Origin: Rhizophagus sp. LPA8_4_AMF
Taxonomy: Eukaryota > Glomeromycota > Glomeromycetes > Glomerales > Glomeraceae
Direction: 5' to 3'
Length of the DNA stretch: 20,277 bases
Assembly: GCA_021464525.1 (NCBI GenBank)
Contig: JADRCO010001322.1
Span: 1 to 20,277, forward strand
The notes beneath the pieces were generated by a model, which was not told the origin of the DNA, searched no databases, and saw only the letters and a program-made list of their open reading frames with translations. Shown piece by piece: positions 10,038 through 18,812 of this stretch. The translations under genes and the position numbers were made by a program. Numbering within the stretch: the first letter of the stretch is position 1; every line of letters starts with the position of its first letter.

Positions 10038-10110
10038 CAGTCAACTCTAGATAACGAACCTGTATATACCGAAATTGTGTTATACAGAACCGTGTATTAC
10101 AGAACCGATT
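10038..10110 (+). mobile_element. Pogo/Tigger-like (Tc1-mariner superfamily) transposon left end, solitary
   Basis: The sequence TA|CAGTCAACTCTAGATAACGAA resembles the terminal inverted repeats of pogo/Tigger elements (CAGT.GACTCTCG.TATAACGAA type) next to a TA target dinucleotide at 10036-10037. It is followed by subterminal direct repeats ACAGAACCG at 10084-10092 and 10099-10107. No matching right end was found to 20277, and no transposase coding is visible. The 104-codon frame at 10075-10389 starts with TTG within the repeat and is not protein-like. Probably a truncated, decayed non-autonomous copy. Confidence 0.45.
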
Positions 10111-10458
10111 TTCTTTGCTGGATATGACGATTTATATAATAAAGCGCTATATACCGCACCCGAACATTCCTTTAGCCGAACAATTATACTAAAATATGTC
10201 AGTACTTTATATACTGAATTATTACATGACTTAAATTGTGTACTCGAATCGGATTTTTTTTTTATTAGTCCGAAGTGTAACGAAGGATTAAATAATACTA
10301 CGCAAATGTCCGTCCGGGTAAAAATTTCATCAACTAGCGTTATGTTTTATGTTGAAAATATGTCATGTACACCTATGTATGTCACGTAATACATATTTAT
10401 TATATTATTACTTTATACAATAAAAATGTACGTACATGATATCATAACCCGGTTACAT

Positions 10459-10604
10459 TTTACATAACCCATACTCATTACAACATTTTTTAATTCTTCA
10501 TTTAATATCAGTTTATCAATTAACGATTCTTGTTCATTAGTCAACCTACGATGATCAAAATTTTTTATTCGCTCGATAACATCATCACTAAGTTTATTTT
10601 CATC
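10459..10604 (-). pseudogene. Second kinase N-terminal fragment
   Basis: The minus-strand frame reads DENKLSDDVIERIKNFDHRR and then LTNEQESLIDKLILNEELKN. This matches the segment that I recall preceding the Cys-rich module in Rhizophagus kinases. It then shifts frame: the next recognisable piece is EYGLCK at 10459-10476, the start of the Cys module, after which a stop (TAA) follows and homology ends. There is no start codon in frame and no kinase domain on either side. Together with 768-1121 it shows that the N-terminal module persists as isolated debris. Similarity is by memory of the family, so a search should confirm it. Confidence 0.7.
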
Positions 10605-11456
10605 TATTTAATTATTTTTTGAATAATGATTAATTCGTACGTAAAATTAAAAAAAAATATTCCGAATTAAATATCGGCAACAAAATTTTCAAAAAAGATT
10701 ACTGTAGTTAAAGCACAAAAAAGACACAATTAATTTAAATTTCCGAGATCATTTTTGAAAACGAAATTAAATCACGTGGAATTTAGCAAACTTCTACGCA
10801 TCGACTTATATTCAAATAAAAAATTCAACAATCAAAATTTAACTCAAAAAAATAGTTGATAAATTTATTAACATGATTTTAAAAGATTATGATTTAAGGA
10901 AGCTTTTTAGTCTACCATATTCAATTCATCCTAGAAGTTAAATAACTAACCAAAAGAGAGTCTGGAAATTTGGAATTGTTATTTGAAAATATAAATGTAA
11001 TTTTGCAAGATTTATAAAATTCGTTAAATTTAGATACATTGATAATCGTACTGTAACATAAAATTGGTCTCATTAAAAATATGCCATCATATACATTAAT
11101 TTGGCTTATTTGTAATAAAGATCATCTTAACGATATTGCTTAAAAATTTAAGGCTTCAGTAAAATTGATAGTCATGGAACTTGCAACTGATAAATTTTGC
11201 CTGCCAATTTATTTATCTTTAATGAGTAATTATTCTAACATAATAATAAATAAGACAATTTAATATTTTTCACAAATTTTCTTGTTAATTATTAAGAATG
11301 AATCGATTACAGACAATAAGATATATGAAATCAACGTTTAATTATTATAATTAAAAATACTTTATCAAGTTTGCTGCATCATCTAATAGTAGTCATTTTT
11401 AAATTAATAAAAAAACTAATTAATTTAGTTAGGTTAATAATTAAACAATTATAGAA
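10605..11456. other. Intergenic AT-rich region
   Basis: I see no gene, RNA or clear repeat here on either strand. Confidence 0.4.
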
Positions 11457-11595
11457 TTCCGGTCGATTGCATTTTTCAGTTTATTTGTAATACATGAAAT
11501 ATCCAACCTTTTGACCCATAAAATTTTTAGATCAACACTGTTTCATTAATAGAATGGTTATTTTGCATATGACCGAAAAATGCAACCAACCGGAA
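11457..11595. mobile_element. MITE-like element of about 139 bp with 24-bp terminal inverted repeats
   Basis: The left end TTCCGGTCGATTGCATTTTT (11457 onward, repeat to 11480) and the reverse complement of the right end TTCCGGTTGGTTGCATTTTT (from 11595 backward) match at 21 of 24 positions over the full repeat. About 90 bp of non-coding AT-rich DNA lies between. There is no coding capacity. Target-site duplication is not clear, so the superfamily cannot be named. It sits about 440 bp upstream of the F-box gene. Confidence 0.6.
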
Positions 11596-11835
11596 ATGAA
11601 CAGGGCTTATAAATATTAAAAGAAAGGTCCGGTATGATCGGCTACCTACATATATTATATATATTTTTTTTATTTCGACTTTTATTTTTTCTAATATAAA
11701 GGCATGATTGTGGTGACATTTTCGTAATTTGCAGATTTATAATTCTTCATACTAGCATGGGTAATGGATAAATAATAAAATTTATAAAAGTTGAAACATA
11801 CAAAAAGATCATAAGCAATATCAAATATAAATAAA

Positions 11836-11925
11836 TTGATCACGTGCTTCAGCCGCAGCCTAACAACCCCTGCCGTAACACAATCGGAGAATAGACGGAG
11901 ATCAACTCCGGTCACGCCCATTCCA
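11836..11925. other. GC-rich islet upstream of the F-box gene
   Basis: About 90 bp of roughly balanced base composition in otherwise AT-rich DNA. It contains the E-box-like CACGTG and a hairpin GACGGAG-ATCAA-CTCCGGTC (11894-11913; a one-base bulge). A 79-codon minus-strand frame runs through it but has no recognisable protein features. It may be a fragment of a dispersed element or an upstream regulatory segment. Confidence 0.45.
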
Positions 11926-11955
11926 AACAATCAAAAGCTATTGTTTGATTGTTTG
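11924..11955. promoter_or_regulatory. Perfect 12-bp inverted repeat next to the F-box TATA box
   Basis: CAAACAATCAAA (11924-11935) and TTTGATTGTTTG (11944-11955) are exact reverse complements separated by 8 nt. The TATA box begins 13 nt downstream. It could be a two-half-site protein-binding palindrome or a cruciform. The structure is seen; the role is inferred from position. Confidence 0.6.
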
Positions 11956-11967
11956 AACAATATACAG

Positions 11968-11978
11968 TATATAAATAG
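11968..11978 (+). promoter_or_regulatory. TATA box of the F-box gene
   Basis: TATATAAATAG lies 60 nt upstream of the ATG at 12039 and overlaps the recurrent motif ATACAGTATAT (11962-11972). It is followed by GAAGAAATTTTC, an A18 tract (11999-12016) and TTTTCTTC. The leader arms GAAGAAA (11978-11984) and TTTCTTC (12018-12024) are complementary. Confidence 0.7.
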
Positions 11979-12038
11979 AAGAAATTTTCTTTTATCGTAA
12001 AAAAAAAAAAAAAAAATTTTCTTCACTTTTTATCAATA

Positions 12039-13619
12039 ATGAATTCACTTTATTTATCAGATGATTGTATTTACAATATATTAAAATTCCTTCAAGATGA
12101 TCATTCAACTTTATTTAATTGTTTATTAGTTAATCGATTCTGGTGTAAAGAAACGATTCCTTTACTTTACGTAAATCCTTTTGAATATGTAATTAACGAC
12201 GCAACCAATAAATACTCGATAATCTCTACATTAATTTTATGTTTTGATAAAGCAGAAATTTCAAGCTTTAAAAATCAATTATACCAATTTAATTTAAAAA
12301 CTAATATTAAAGATGAAAAGGAACCATTATTTGAATATCCAAAATATTTAGAAAATTATTATTGTTTAACAGTAAACAATATAATTTATAAATGGTTTAA
12401 GAAATATTTAAACGTACAAAGTAATCATGAAATTATTCAAAATTTTATTCCAACATTTCATCGCTCAAATTTACGTTATGCAATTAATATTAAAAAATTT
12501 GAGATTTCATTAAATTCATTTGATAAAGAAAATTATTATGTACAAAATTTCACTCAAAATTTAACAAAATTAAATTCATTAAGTTTACAAGATATTAATG
12601 TAGTATTCAATGACTTGGCACGAGAATTTTTAAAAAGTATTGCGAATATTTGTTTAAATTTAGAAAAATTGGAAATTTCTTCATTAGTACAAACTATTTC
12701 CGAGGAAACTAAAGAAGATCTTTGCACAACAGTTCAAAAACAAAATAAATTCAAAGCATTTAAAATATCAAGATGTGTATATTTATTAAATGATATTTTT
12801 TTATCATTAGAATTTCAAAAACATTCTTTAGTTTATATTGAATTTGAAGGGATTAAATTTAGTAAAATTTCTTTAAAGAATTTTATTATAAATTTATATA
12901 ATTTAAAATATTTAAATTTTACTAATTGTGAAATATTATTAATTGGGCAATTTGATATTTTAAAATTTTCATCATTTAAACTTAAAGAGTTAACACTTAA
13001 CAACAACACTTGGAATCATAATATTACACTTTCATTGATTGAATATTTAGGTGAATCATTACAAAAATTTCATTTTGTAGGAATTATAACAATTCCTATT
13101 ATTGATCATTTATCAACATATTGTTTAAACCTTAATAGTTTAAACATTACAATTACTCCAGAAATTAATTTTTCAATATTTCCATATTTTAAAAATTTAA
13201 GAATTAATAAATTAATTCTTCTTATACAAAATAGTCATAATAGGTTTACTGATAAAATGATGGAAAATTTAACCAAAAATTTTATACCTATTAATATTAG
13301 AGAAATTTCTATTTCCTTTAATGATCATAATTTTCATAATTATTTACTTCTTGAAGCATTTTTTGAAAATTGTCATAATAATTTGGAAACGATTAATTTA
13401 AGTATTGAAAATAATTTTAAGAATCTTAAAATAATTTTGAATTATATTGAAAAAAAGTTTAATAATAATTTAAAATTATTGGGTATCAAAAAATTAGAAA
13501 GAATCTTGGGAGATGAAGAAATGAAATTATTGAATCGAATTAAGGCAAGAAGAGTAAAAATTGTGGATTTTTCCAGTATTTATTATGAATGTAGTCCGCT
13601 TATTTATAATTCATTTTGA
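12039..13619 (+). CDS. F-box protein with leucine-rich-repeat-like region, single exon
   Basis: An uninterrupted 526-aa frame from ATG 12039. Residues about 5-45 form an F-box of the Rhizophagus type (LSDDCIYNILKFLQDD, then CLLVNRFWCKETIPLLY), which binds SKP1 in SCF ubiquitin ligases. The remainder shows irregular LRR-like strands such as LEKLEISSL, LKYLNFTNCEI, LKELTLNNNTW, LNSLNITIT, IREISISF and LETINLSIEN, presumably recruiting a target. The C-terminus RRVKIVDFSSIYYECSPLIY resembles the usual ending of this family. It has no signal peptide or membrane segment. It is rich in Asn, Lys and Ile with A/T-ending codons, as expected at this base composition. The start is supported by the TATA box 60 nt upstream and the F-box position. 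The gene looks intact. Its substrate is unknown; large families of such genes occur in these fungi. Confidence 0.93.
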   Translation: MNSLYLSDDCIYNILKFLQDDHSTLFNCLLVNRFWCKETIPLLYVNPFEYVINDATNKYSIISTLILCFDKAEISSFKNQLYQFNLKTNIKDEKEPLFEYPKYLENYYCLTVNNIIYKWFKKYLNVQSNHEIIQNFIPTFHRSNLRYAINIKKFEISLNSFDKENYYVQNFTQNLTKLNSLSLQDINVVFNDLAREFLKSIANICLNLEKLEISSLVQTISEETKEDLCTTVQKQNKFKAFKISRCVYLLNDIFLSLEFQKHSLVYIEFEGIKFSKISLKNFIINLYNLKYLNFTNCEILLIGQFDILKFSSFKLKELTLNNNTWNHNITLSLIEYLGESLQKFHFVGIITIPIIDHLSTYCLNLNSLNITITPEINFSIFPYFKNLRINKLILLIQNSHNRFTDKMMENLTKNFIPINIREISISFNDHNFHNYLLLEAFFENCHNNLETINLSIENNFKNLKIILNYIEKKFNNNLKLLGIKKLERILGDEEMKLLNRIKARRVKIVDFSSIYYECSPLIYNSF

Positions 13620-14736
13620 AATTGATATGTAACGATTGTAACGTGTCGGCACTTGTTATTGTATCATATACTTAATGTAATTTACCATATAATATATATA
13701 ATATGAAGCGTCATAGTATCCCGGACTCCGGAAAATCATATTTATAGAGTCGCGTGATTTATTTTATTATATCACTGAAAACAGGACAAACTCATTTTTT
13801 AATATAGTCATATATGAACCTTCTAATAATAGATCAAAAAAAATTTTATTAAATTTCATTTTATTTTTGACGAAAAAAATTTCATTTTTTTCGTTAGATT
13901 TTGTCTAAACTTGATTTTTAATAGCTTTAAATTTCTTAATCGTACGAGATTTTATTAGTCTTAAAAGACAAAGCTAATTAATTGTAAAAAAATTTAAGAA
14001 TAAAATAATAAAATGAAAAGTTTAATTAAGTTAAAAGATTAATTTGCTTATTTCCATATACATGGGTGTGATACATTAAATTTTGTACCTGTATATATTA
14101 TAATATATATAAATACTGAATGGATTTTTCAAGGAATTCAATTTTAATTTTGCGGTTAATCCATACCGTTTAATAGTTATATAACCACAATACATTAGTT
14201 ATTCTCGATATAAGTTTACTTTTATTTTTACGGATCTCAAAATTGGAATAGATAAAAACATCAGAGTTGATACGAAAAAGAACATTCGTCTAGTTCTTCA
14301 GATGTGTCACGAAAAAATAACTAAAATTTTGTTGCAAAAATTAGAACAAATAAATAAATTCACAATTCAGACATAGTAATTAATTTTTATTTTCAAGAAT
14401 GAAATTATACATAAATGTATTTATTGTAAACAATGAAATATACAAGAGAACATTGTAATTAGCCTCGTTTACAAAAACAGTTTCAAAAACTTTAAATTCA
14501 GTATGATTAATTATTATTAGGAATTTGCAAGAAATCTTGGAGCTTACCGGTAAATTAGCAGAATTTATAGTAAAAAAATATAAATCGCATCGTCATGTAA
14601 ATTTTTTTTAAAGATGCGTTATTTCATGCATAATTTCAAATCACAATGACTTTTAAATTCTAAATTATGATTGGCTCATATGTGTACACGTAATGCTTAC
14701 GTGAAATAAAAAAAAATGATGAATAGATTTCATTTT
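13620..14736. other. Intergenic region between the convergent F-box and kinase genes
   Basis: The 3' flanks of two convergent genes. No gene is seen, and no AATAAA occurs close behind the F-box stop (the nearest is near 14000). A perfect palindrome CACGTAA-TGC-TTACGTG lies at 14687-14703. Confidence 0.45.
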
Positions 14737-14742
14737 TTTATT
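14737..14742 (-). terminator. Candidate poly(A) signal of the kinase-Sel1 gene
   Basis: AATAAA on the minus strand, 138 nt past the present stop codon and 69 nt past the end of the decayed Sel1 remnant. It would have suited the older, longer gene as well. Confidence 0.35.
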
Positions 14743-14811
14743 TTATCCAGATCATCAGATCAAATTTTATTAACTGTTGTATATAAACGTTGCGCACTGT
14801 GTATCCCATAT

Positions 14812-14880
14812 TCATAGCTTTTTGATATATTCAAACGCTCAATATAAGTTCCAATTCCATCTTTATAACATTCTCCTAAC
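14812..14880 (-). pseudogene. Decayed sixth Sel1 repeat in the 3' flank of the kinase gene
   Basis: Directly past the kinase-Sel1 stop, the minus strand still encodes RLGECYKDGIGTYIE in a shifted frame and then AFEYIKKL in yet another frame, before a stop at 14812. These correspond to the Sel1 pattern LGECY..GIG...D..KAFE.YQKA. The entry into this remnant is spoiled by a net loss of about 5 nt between GATTTA and AGGTTA compared with the preceding repeats. The sequence has therefore lost coding constraint. Confidence 0.8.
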
Positions 14881-16999
14881 CTACATATCCAAATACTTTA
14901 AATCTGCCGCTTTTTGATATAATTCAGACGCCTTTTTTTCATCAACTTTAGTTCCAATCCCATATTCATAACATTCTCCTAATTTATATGTTCCAGATGC
15001 ATTTCCTAAATCTGTCGCTTTTTGATATAATTCAAACGCCTTTTTGTCATCAAAACTAACTCCAATTCCGTTTTCATAACACTCTCCTAATCTACATAAT
15101 CCAGATGCATTTCCTAAATCTGCTGCTTTCTGATATAATTCAAACGCCTTATTTTCATCAATATCAGTTCCAATTCCATGTTGATAAAAATGCCCTAAAT
15201 CATTTATTCCAGATGTGTATTCTAAATCTGCTGCCTTTTGAAGTAATTCAAATGCCTTTTCGTCATCAATATCAGTTCCAATTTTCTCTAAATAACAATA
15301 TCCTAAATTAAATATTCCAGACGCATTTCCTAAATCTGCTGCTTTTTGATATAATTCAAATGCCTTTTGCTCATCAACACTAATTCCAATTCCTAAATGA
15401 TTAAATTTTCCAAGTAAAACAATAGAATTTGAGTCATTCTGATTATATAATAATAAATTGTTGATCTCTTCCAATGTTATATTATGGTTATTAAGATAAT
15501 TTATAATTTTCTGTTTTACTACACTGTCAAAATCATCATCAAGAAAATCGATTATATCATTAACTATTACATTAAGGATGTCTTCAAGCTGGTTTGATAA
15601 CATGTAAGGTACTATTTCTTTTGTGTTTATCTTATTAAAATGTTGAATAATTTGAGATAAATCTTCAATACTTTCGGTAATTTCAACATCTAAATTAGGC
15701 TGATGGTCATTTGATGATTGGATACCTTTGTTATTATTATATGAGTAAGAATCATTTACAATTATGTTTTCTTTTGTTATAATTGCTTTTAGTTCATCGA
15801 CTACTTGATTGATGGTTGGACGATTATCAGGCTCAATATTCCAACAGTCTATAAAAAAATAAAAATATCAAATATTAGTTAAATATCATTAAAACATTAT
15901 CTATATATCTTAAATTTAAATTGTATTTACCAGTATAAATTTTTATATATTCTTCAGGTGTATCAGGGATAAATTTTTCTCTAAGACCTTGACAAATTGC
16001 CATAATCAAATCAAGATCATTTAATTCATCATAAAAAGGTGGTCGGCCACTGGATATTTCCCATAAGAGCATTCCAATACTATAAACATCACTCTTTTTA
16101 TTTAACGAGTATACATTTAATTGGTTTTCACTATTTATTTCTCTATTAAATATTTTTGGATCAGTATATGCTACAATTCCGAATAATTTTAATTGAGAGT
16201 TGGATGTTTCCTCAATTCTTTTTGATAAACCAAAATCTGCTAACTTAACAGTATTCTGATGGACTAAAACATTATTGGAGTTCTATTTTACATTAAAATA
16301 AAACAATTAAGATAAGTTAATTGTTAAAGTACATTATATAATCATAATAATAAATTGTAAATTAATTACCAAATCACGATGTATGATCCCTTCACCATGT
16401 AAGTATGATACTGCATGAACTAGTTGGAATGCAAGTTTAAATTTATCATTCCAAGTGAGATTTGCAAACTTTTCTTTCAAATAATTTCGGAGTGACCCAC
16501 TGTCAGCATATTCTATTACCAACGAGTATTCTTTTTTTTGATTTTCTTTAAAAAAAATCCGACAAATTAATTAATACCATACAGTATATTATAAAATAGT
16601 TATTAAAAACTTATCATACCCCTACTGAAGTTTGTGACGCCATAAAATCGGATAAAATAATCATGAAAATCAACTTCGCGATGATGTTGAATCTATATAA
16701 TAAATAAATAAAATTAATAATAGAAACATAAATATTATAACAATTGAAATATTTTTAACTACCTCCCGAACAATTTCTTTAACTGTAGCGTTATCAAAAT
16801 TAAAAAATGATTTTAGTGTACAGCGATTATGAGAACTATTCCAATCTGCACAATAAACTTTTCCGAAGCCTCCAGAACCAATTTCTTGAAGATTATAAAA
16901 TTGGTCAAACTCATAATATTTGATTAATTGTTTAGAAATAGCTTCTTCTATTAAATTACACTCATTTGGATTGTTAATAAGTTCAGCGTTATTAGACAT
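14881..16999 (-). CDS. Protein kinase (tyrosine-kinase-like) fused to Sel1 repeats, five exons
   Basis: The exons on the minus strand are 16999-16763, 16692-16620, 16545-16370, 16282-15931 and 15848-14881, giving 601 aa. Introns are 70-87 nt, all phases agree, and donors are GTAGT, GTATG, GTAAT and GTAAA. The kinase domain covers about residues 35-295: glycine loop GSGGFGKV (41-48), ATP lysine K63 (TLK), probable alpha-C Glu79, HRDLNSNN (159-166) with catalytic D161 and N166, ADFGLS (177-182), SDVYSIGMLLWE, and CWNIEPDNRP (281-290). All key residues are present, so it is predicted active. HRDLxSNN is typical of the TKL group. A linker of about 120 residues precedes five 36-residue Sel1 repeats (about 419-597), which usually mediate protein contacts. 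The protein ends abruptly at KYLDM, because a small deletion moved the sixth repeat out of frame. No signal peptide or membrane segment is seen. Partners are unknown. Confidence 0.92.
14896..15432 (-). repeat. Five tandem 108-bp units coding Sel1 repeats
   Basis: The DNA repeats with a 108-bp period, one Sel1 unit of 36 codons each, with the core words KAFELYQKAADLGNASG and LGECYE.GIG. The units are very alike in DNA (for example TTTTTGATATAATTCAAACG on the plus strand), so the array can expand or contract by unequal exchange. Confidence 0.9.
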
Positions 17000-17088
17000 T
17001 GTTGAGAACAGAAAAAATTCTTACTGTGGAAGTTAATTTTACGATTAATAATAAAGGTAGAAAGGTAAAAAAAAAAAAAAAAATTAAA

Positions 17089-17096
17089 TATTTATA
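17089..17096 (-). promoter_or_regulatory. TATA box of the kinase-Sel1 gene
   Basis: TATAAATA on the minus strand, 89 nt upstream of ATG 16999. A T17 tract (plus-strand A run 17067-17083) lies between it and the start codon. Confidence 0.6.
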
Positions 17097-18812
17097 GGTA
17101 GAATGGTACCACAAAAGATCGGCATAAAATTTTTGATTAAACCAAAATTAGCAATTCTCAATAAACTTGAAAGTTTCACGACTTTACGTCAAAGATAAAA
17201 CACCAATAATAGTTTTAAGAAAGAAATATAGTGTAATATCTAGGTTTTAAGTATATTAATAATTTATTACTAGAATATATCAATTAAATTTTATAAAATA
17301 ATGGATTTCTATCTTAAATGATTAAAATATTTCCAAATTTCATTGACCAGTAAATTCTGACCTATCAATTAAAAGTTTATTTCCACTTTGTAACTTATTA
17401 TTAAAGTAATTCCTCTCTCTGATGTAAGATATTGATAGTATCGGTTGAATTAATATCATAATTAATATCATGAAAGAATCATTCATAAATGTGTCAATTG
17501 ATAAATAAAGTTTTTGCAAATTTAATATTTGGCTATAATCTGTAATGGATATAAATTACACGAAAATTCTTATTTTTTACCAAAGAATTATTAAATTTGT
17601 TTGCTGGTCCTTAATTTTAAGTTAAAACGTAGCAACGTAGTCTTAAAATTAATTAAAAATGTATATTAGACGTAAAACTAATTTTATAATTTTATATTTA
17701 GTAAGTTTTGTTCAACTCATATTTTAGAACAAGTTTTGGTTCTCCTGAATTTCTATCAAGTACTATAAGTGAATTAATGTTATTAAAATTTGTATACTTT
17801 TTTAAAACGTATTTTATAATTTCCAATGATGGCAGTAAAAATACTCTTTTTGATGAGAAAATTTTTAGACGAATAGAGACTGATAAATTAAAATATTATC
17901 CTGCAACATAAATCTTTATAGTAATTTTCTGCCTGGTCGGTAAGGTCATTGTAAAAGACAATTTTATTTATACGATATCTTCTGCTGCAATAGCTAGCCG
18001 CTGTTGTAGGGCGTGAGTAAAAAAAAAGATCATAACTTTCATATTCATAATTGTTAATATATTATGCAAATAAAAATTTTAAAAAAACTTTATATATATT
18101 CTCTCAAGATCTGATTCATATTTATAATGCCAGATTGTAGTAACATGTAACGAGATTATCGTTTCTTTACTTTTTTCAATTATTTTGAATCCTGATTTTT
18201 TGCATTAACATTAATAAATATTAATCGATTCTATTGCAAGATTTATCATAAACTACACCAAAAATTTATTTTATCACATTAAATTAAGAAGTAAACTAAG
18301 GGATGCACTAGGATCCACTTCTTACCTAATCTTCACTTAATTTTATATAGGAAGTCCCTTGTATTAAGGTTGCAGTCTTTATCATTAATACAAACGATGA
18401 AATTTCATTTCGTATAAATATTTTAGTATGATAATTCATCATTTGCCAATCATGTTGCGAAAGAAACGAACAACTAGTCAACTACTTGTTAAGAGTGTAA
18501 TGTGATGAATATTTTGTAGAACATATCATATTATAAAATTATTAGTACTTTATCCAAAGTAGTGAAATAATAATGATGTCCATATAAATATGAAGGACCA
18601 CCATTTTGGACCCGCGACAAAAGTGTACTGATTGGAAATCTTCAGAATTTCAAGTTATCCTTTATGCATTAACAAGTTAACGGTAAACGTAAATCAAAGA
18701 GAGGGAGCTCTTATTTTTTGAATCAATATTTAAATAAATTTGATTTTATTAAGTTTATATGAGGATATATTTAATATTATAAATATAATTAATATATTTA
18801 AGAAGTCAAAAC
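17097..18812. other. Intergenic AT-rich region
   Basis: No gene is seen. The frame at 17708-17911 opens with TTG and resembles nothing known to me. A perfect 11-bp inverted repeat TTAATTTTAAG (17611-17621) / CTTAAAATTAA (17642-17652) encloses a 20-nt loop with AACGTAG twice. A near palindrome AACAACTAGT/ACTACTTGTT lies at about 18468-18489. Confidence 0.45.

Noticed and set aside
10075..10389. 104-codon plus-strand open frame
   Set aside because: It begins with TTG inside the transposon end and its product has no protein-like pattern.
11691..11930. 79-codon minus-strand open frame
   Set aside because: It is produced by the GC-rich islet upstream of the F-box gene and overlaps the F-box upstream region. 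No domain is visible.
17708..17911. 67-codon plus-strand open frame
   Set aside because: It has a TTG start, no recognisable motif, and no promoter or splice context.
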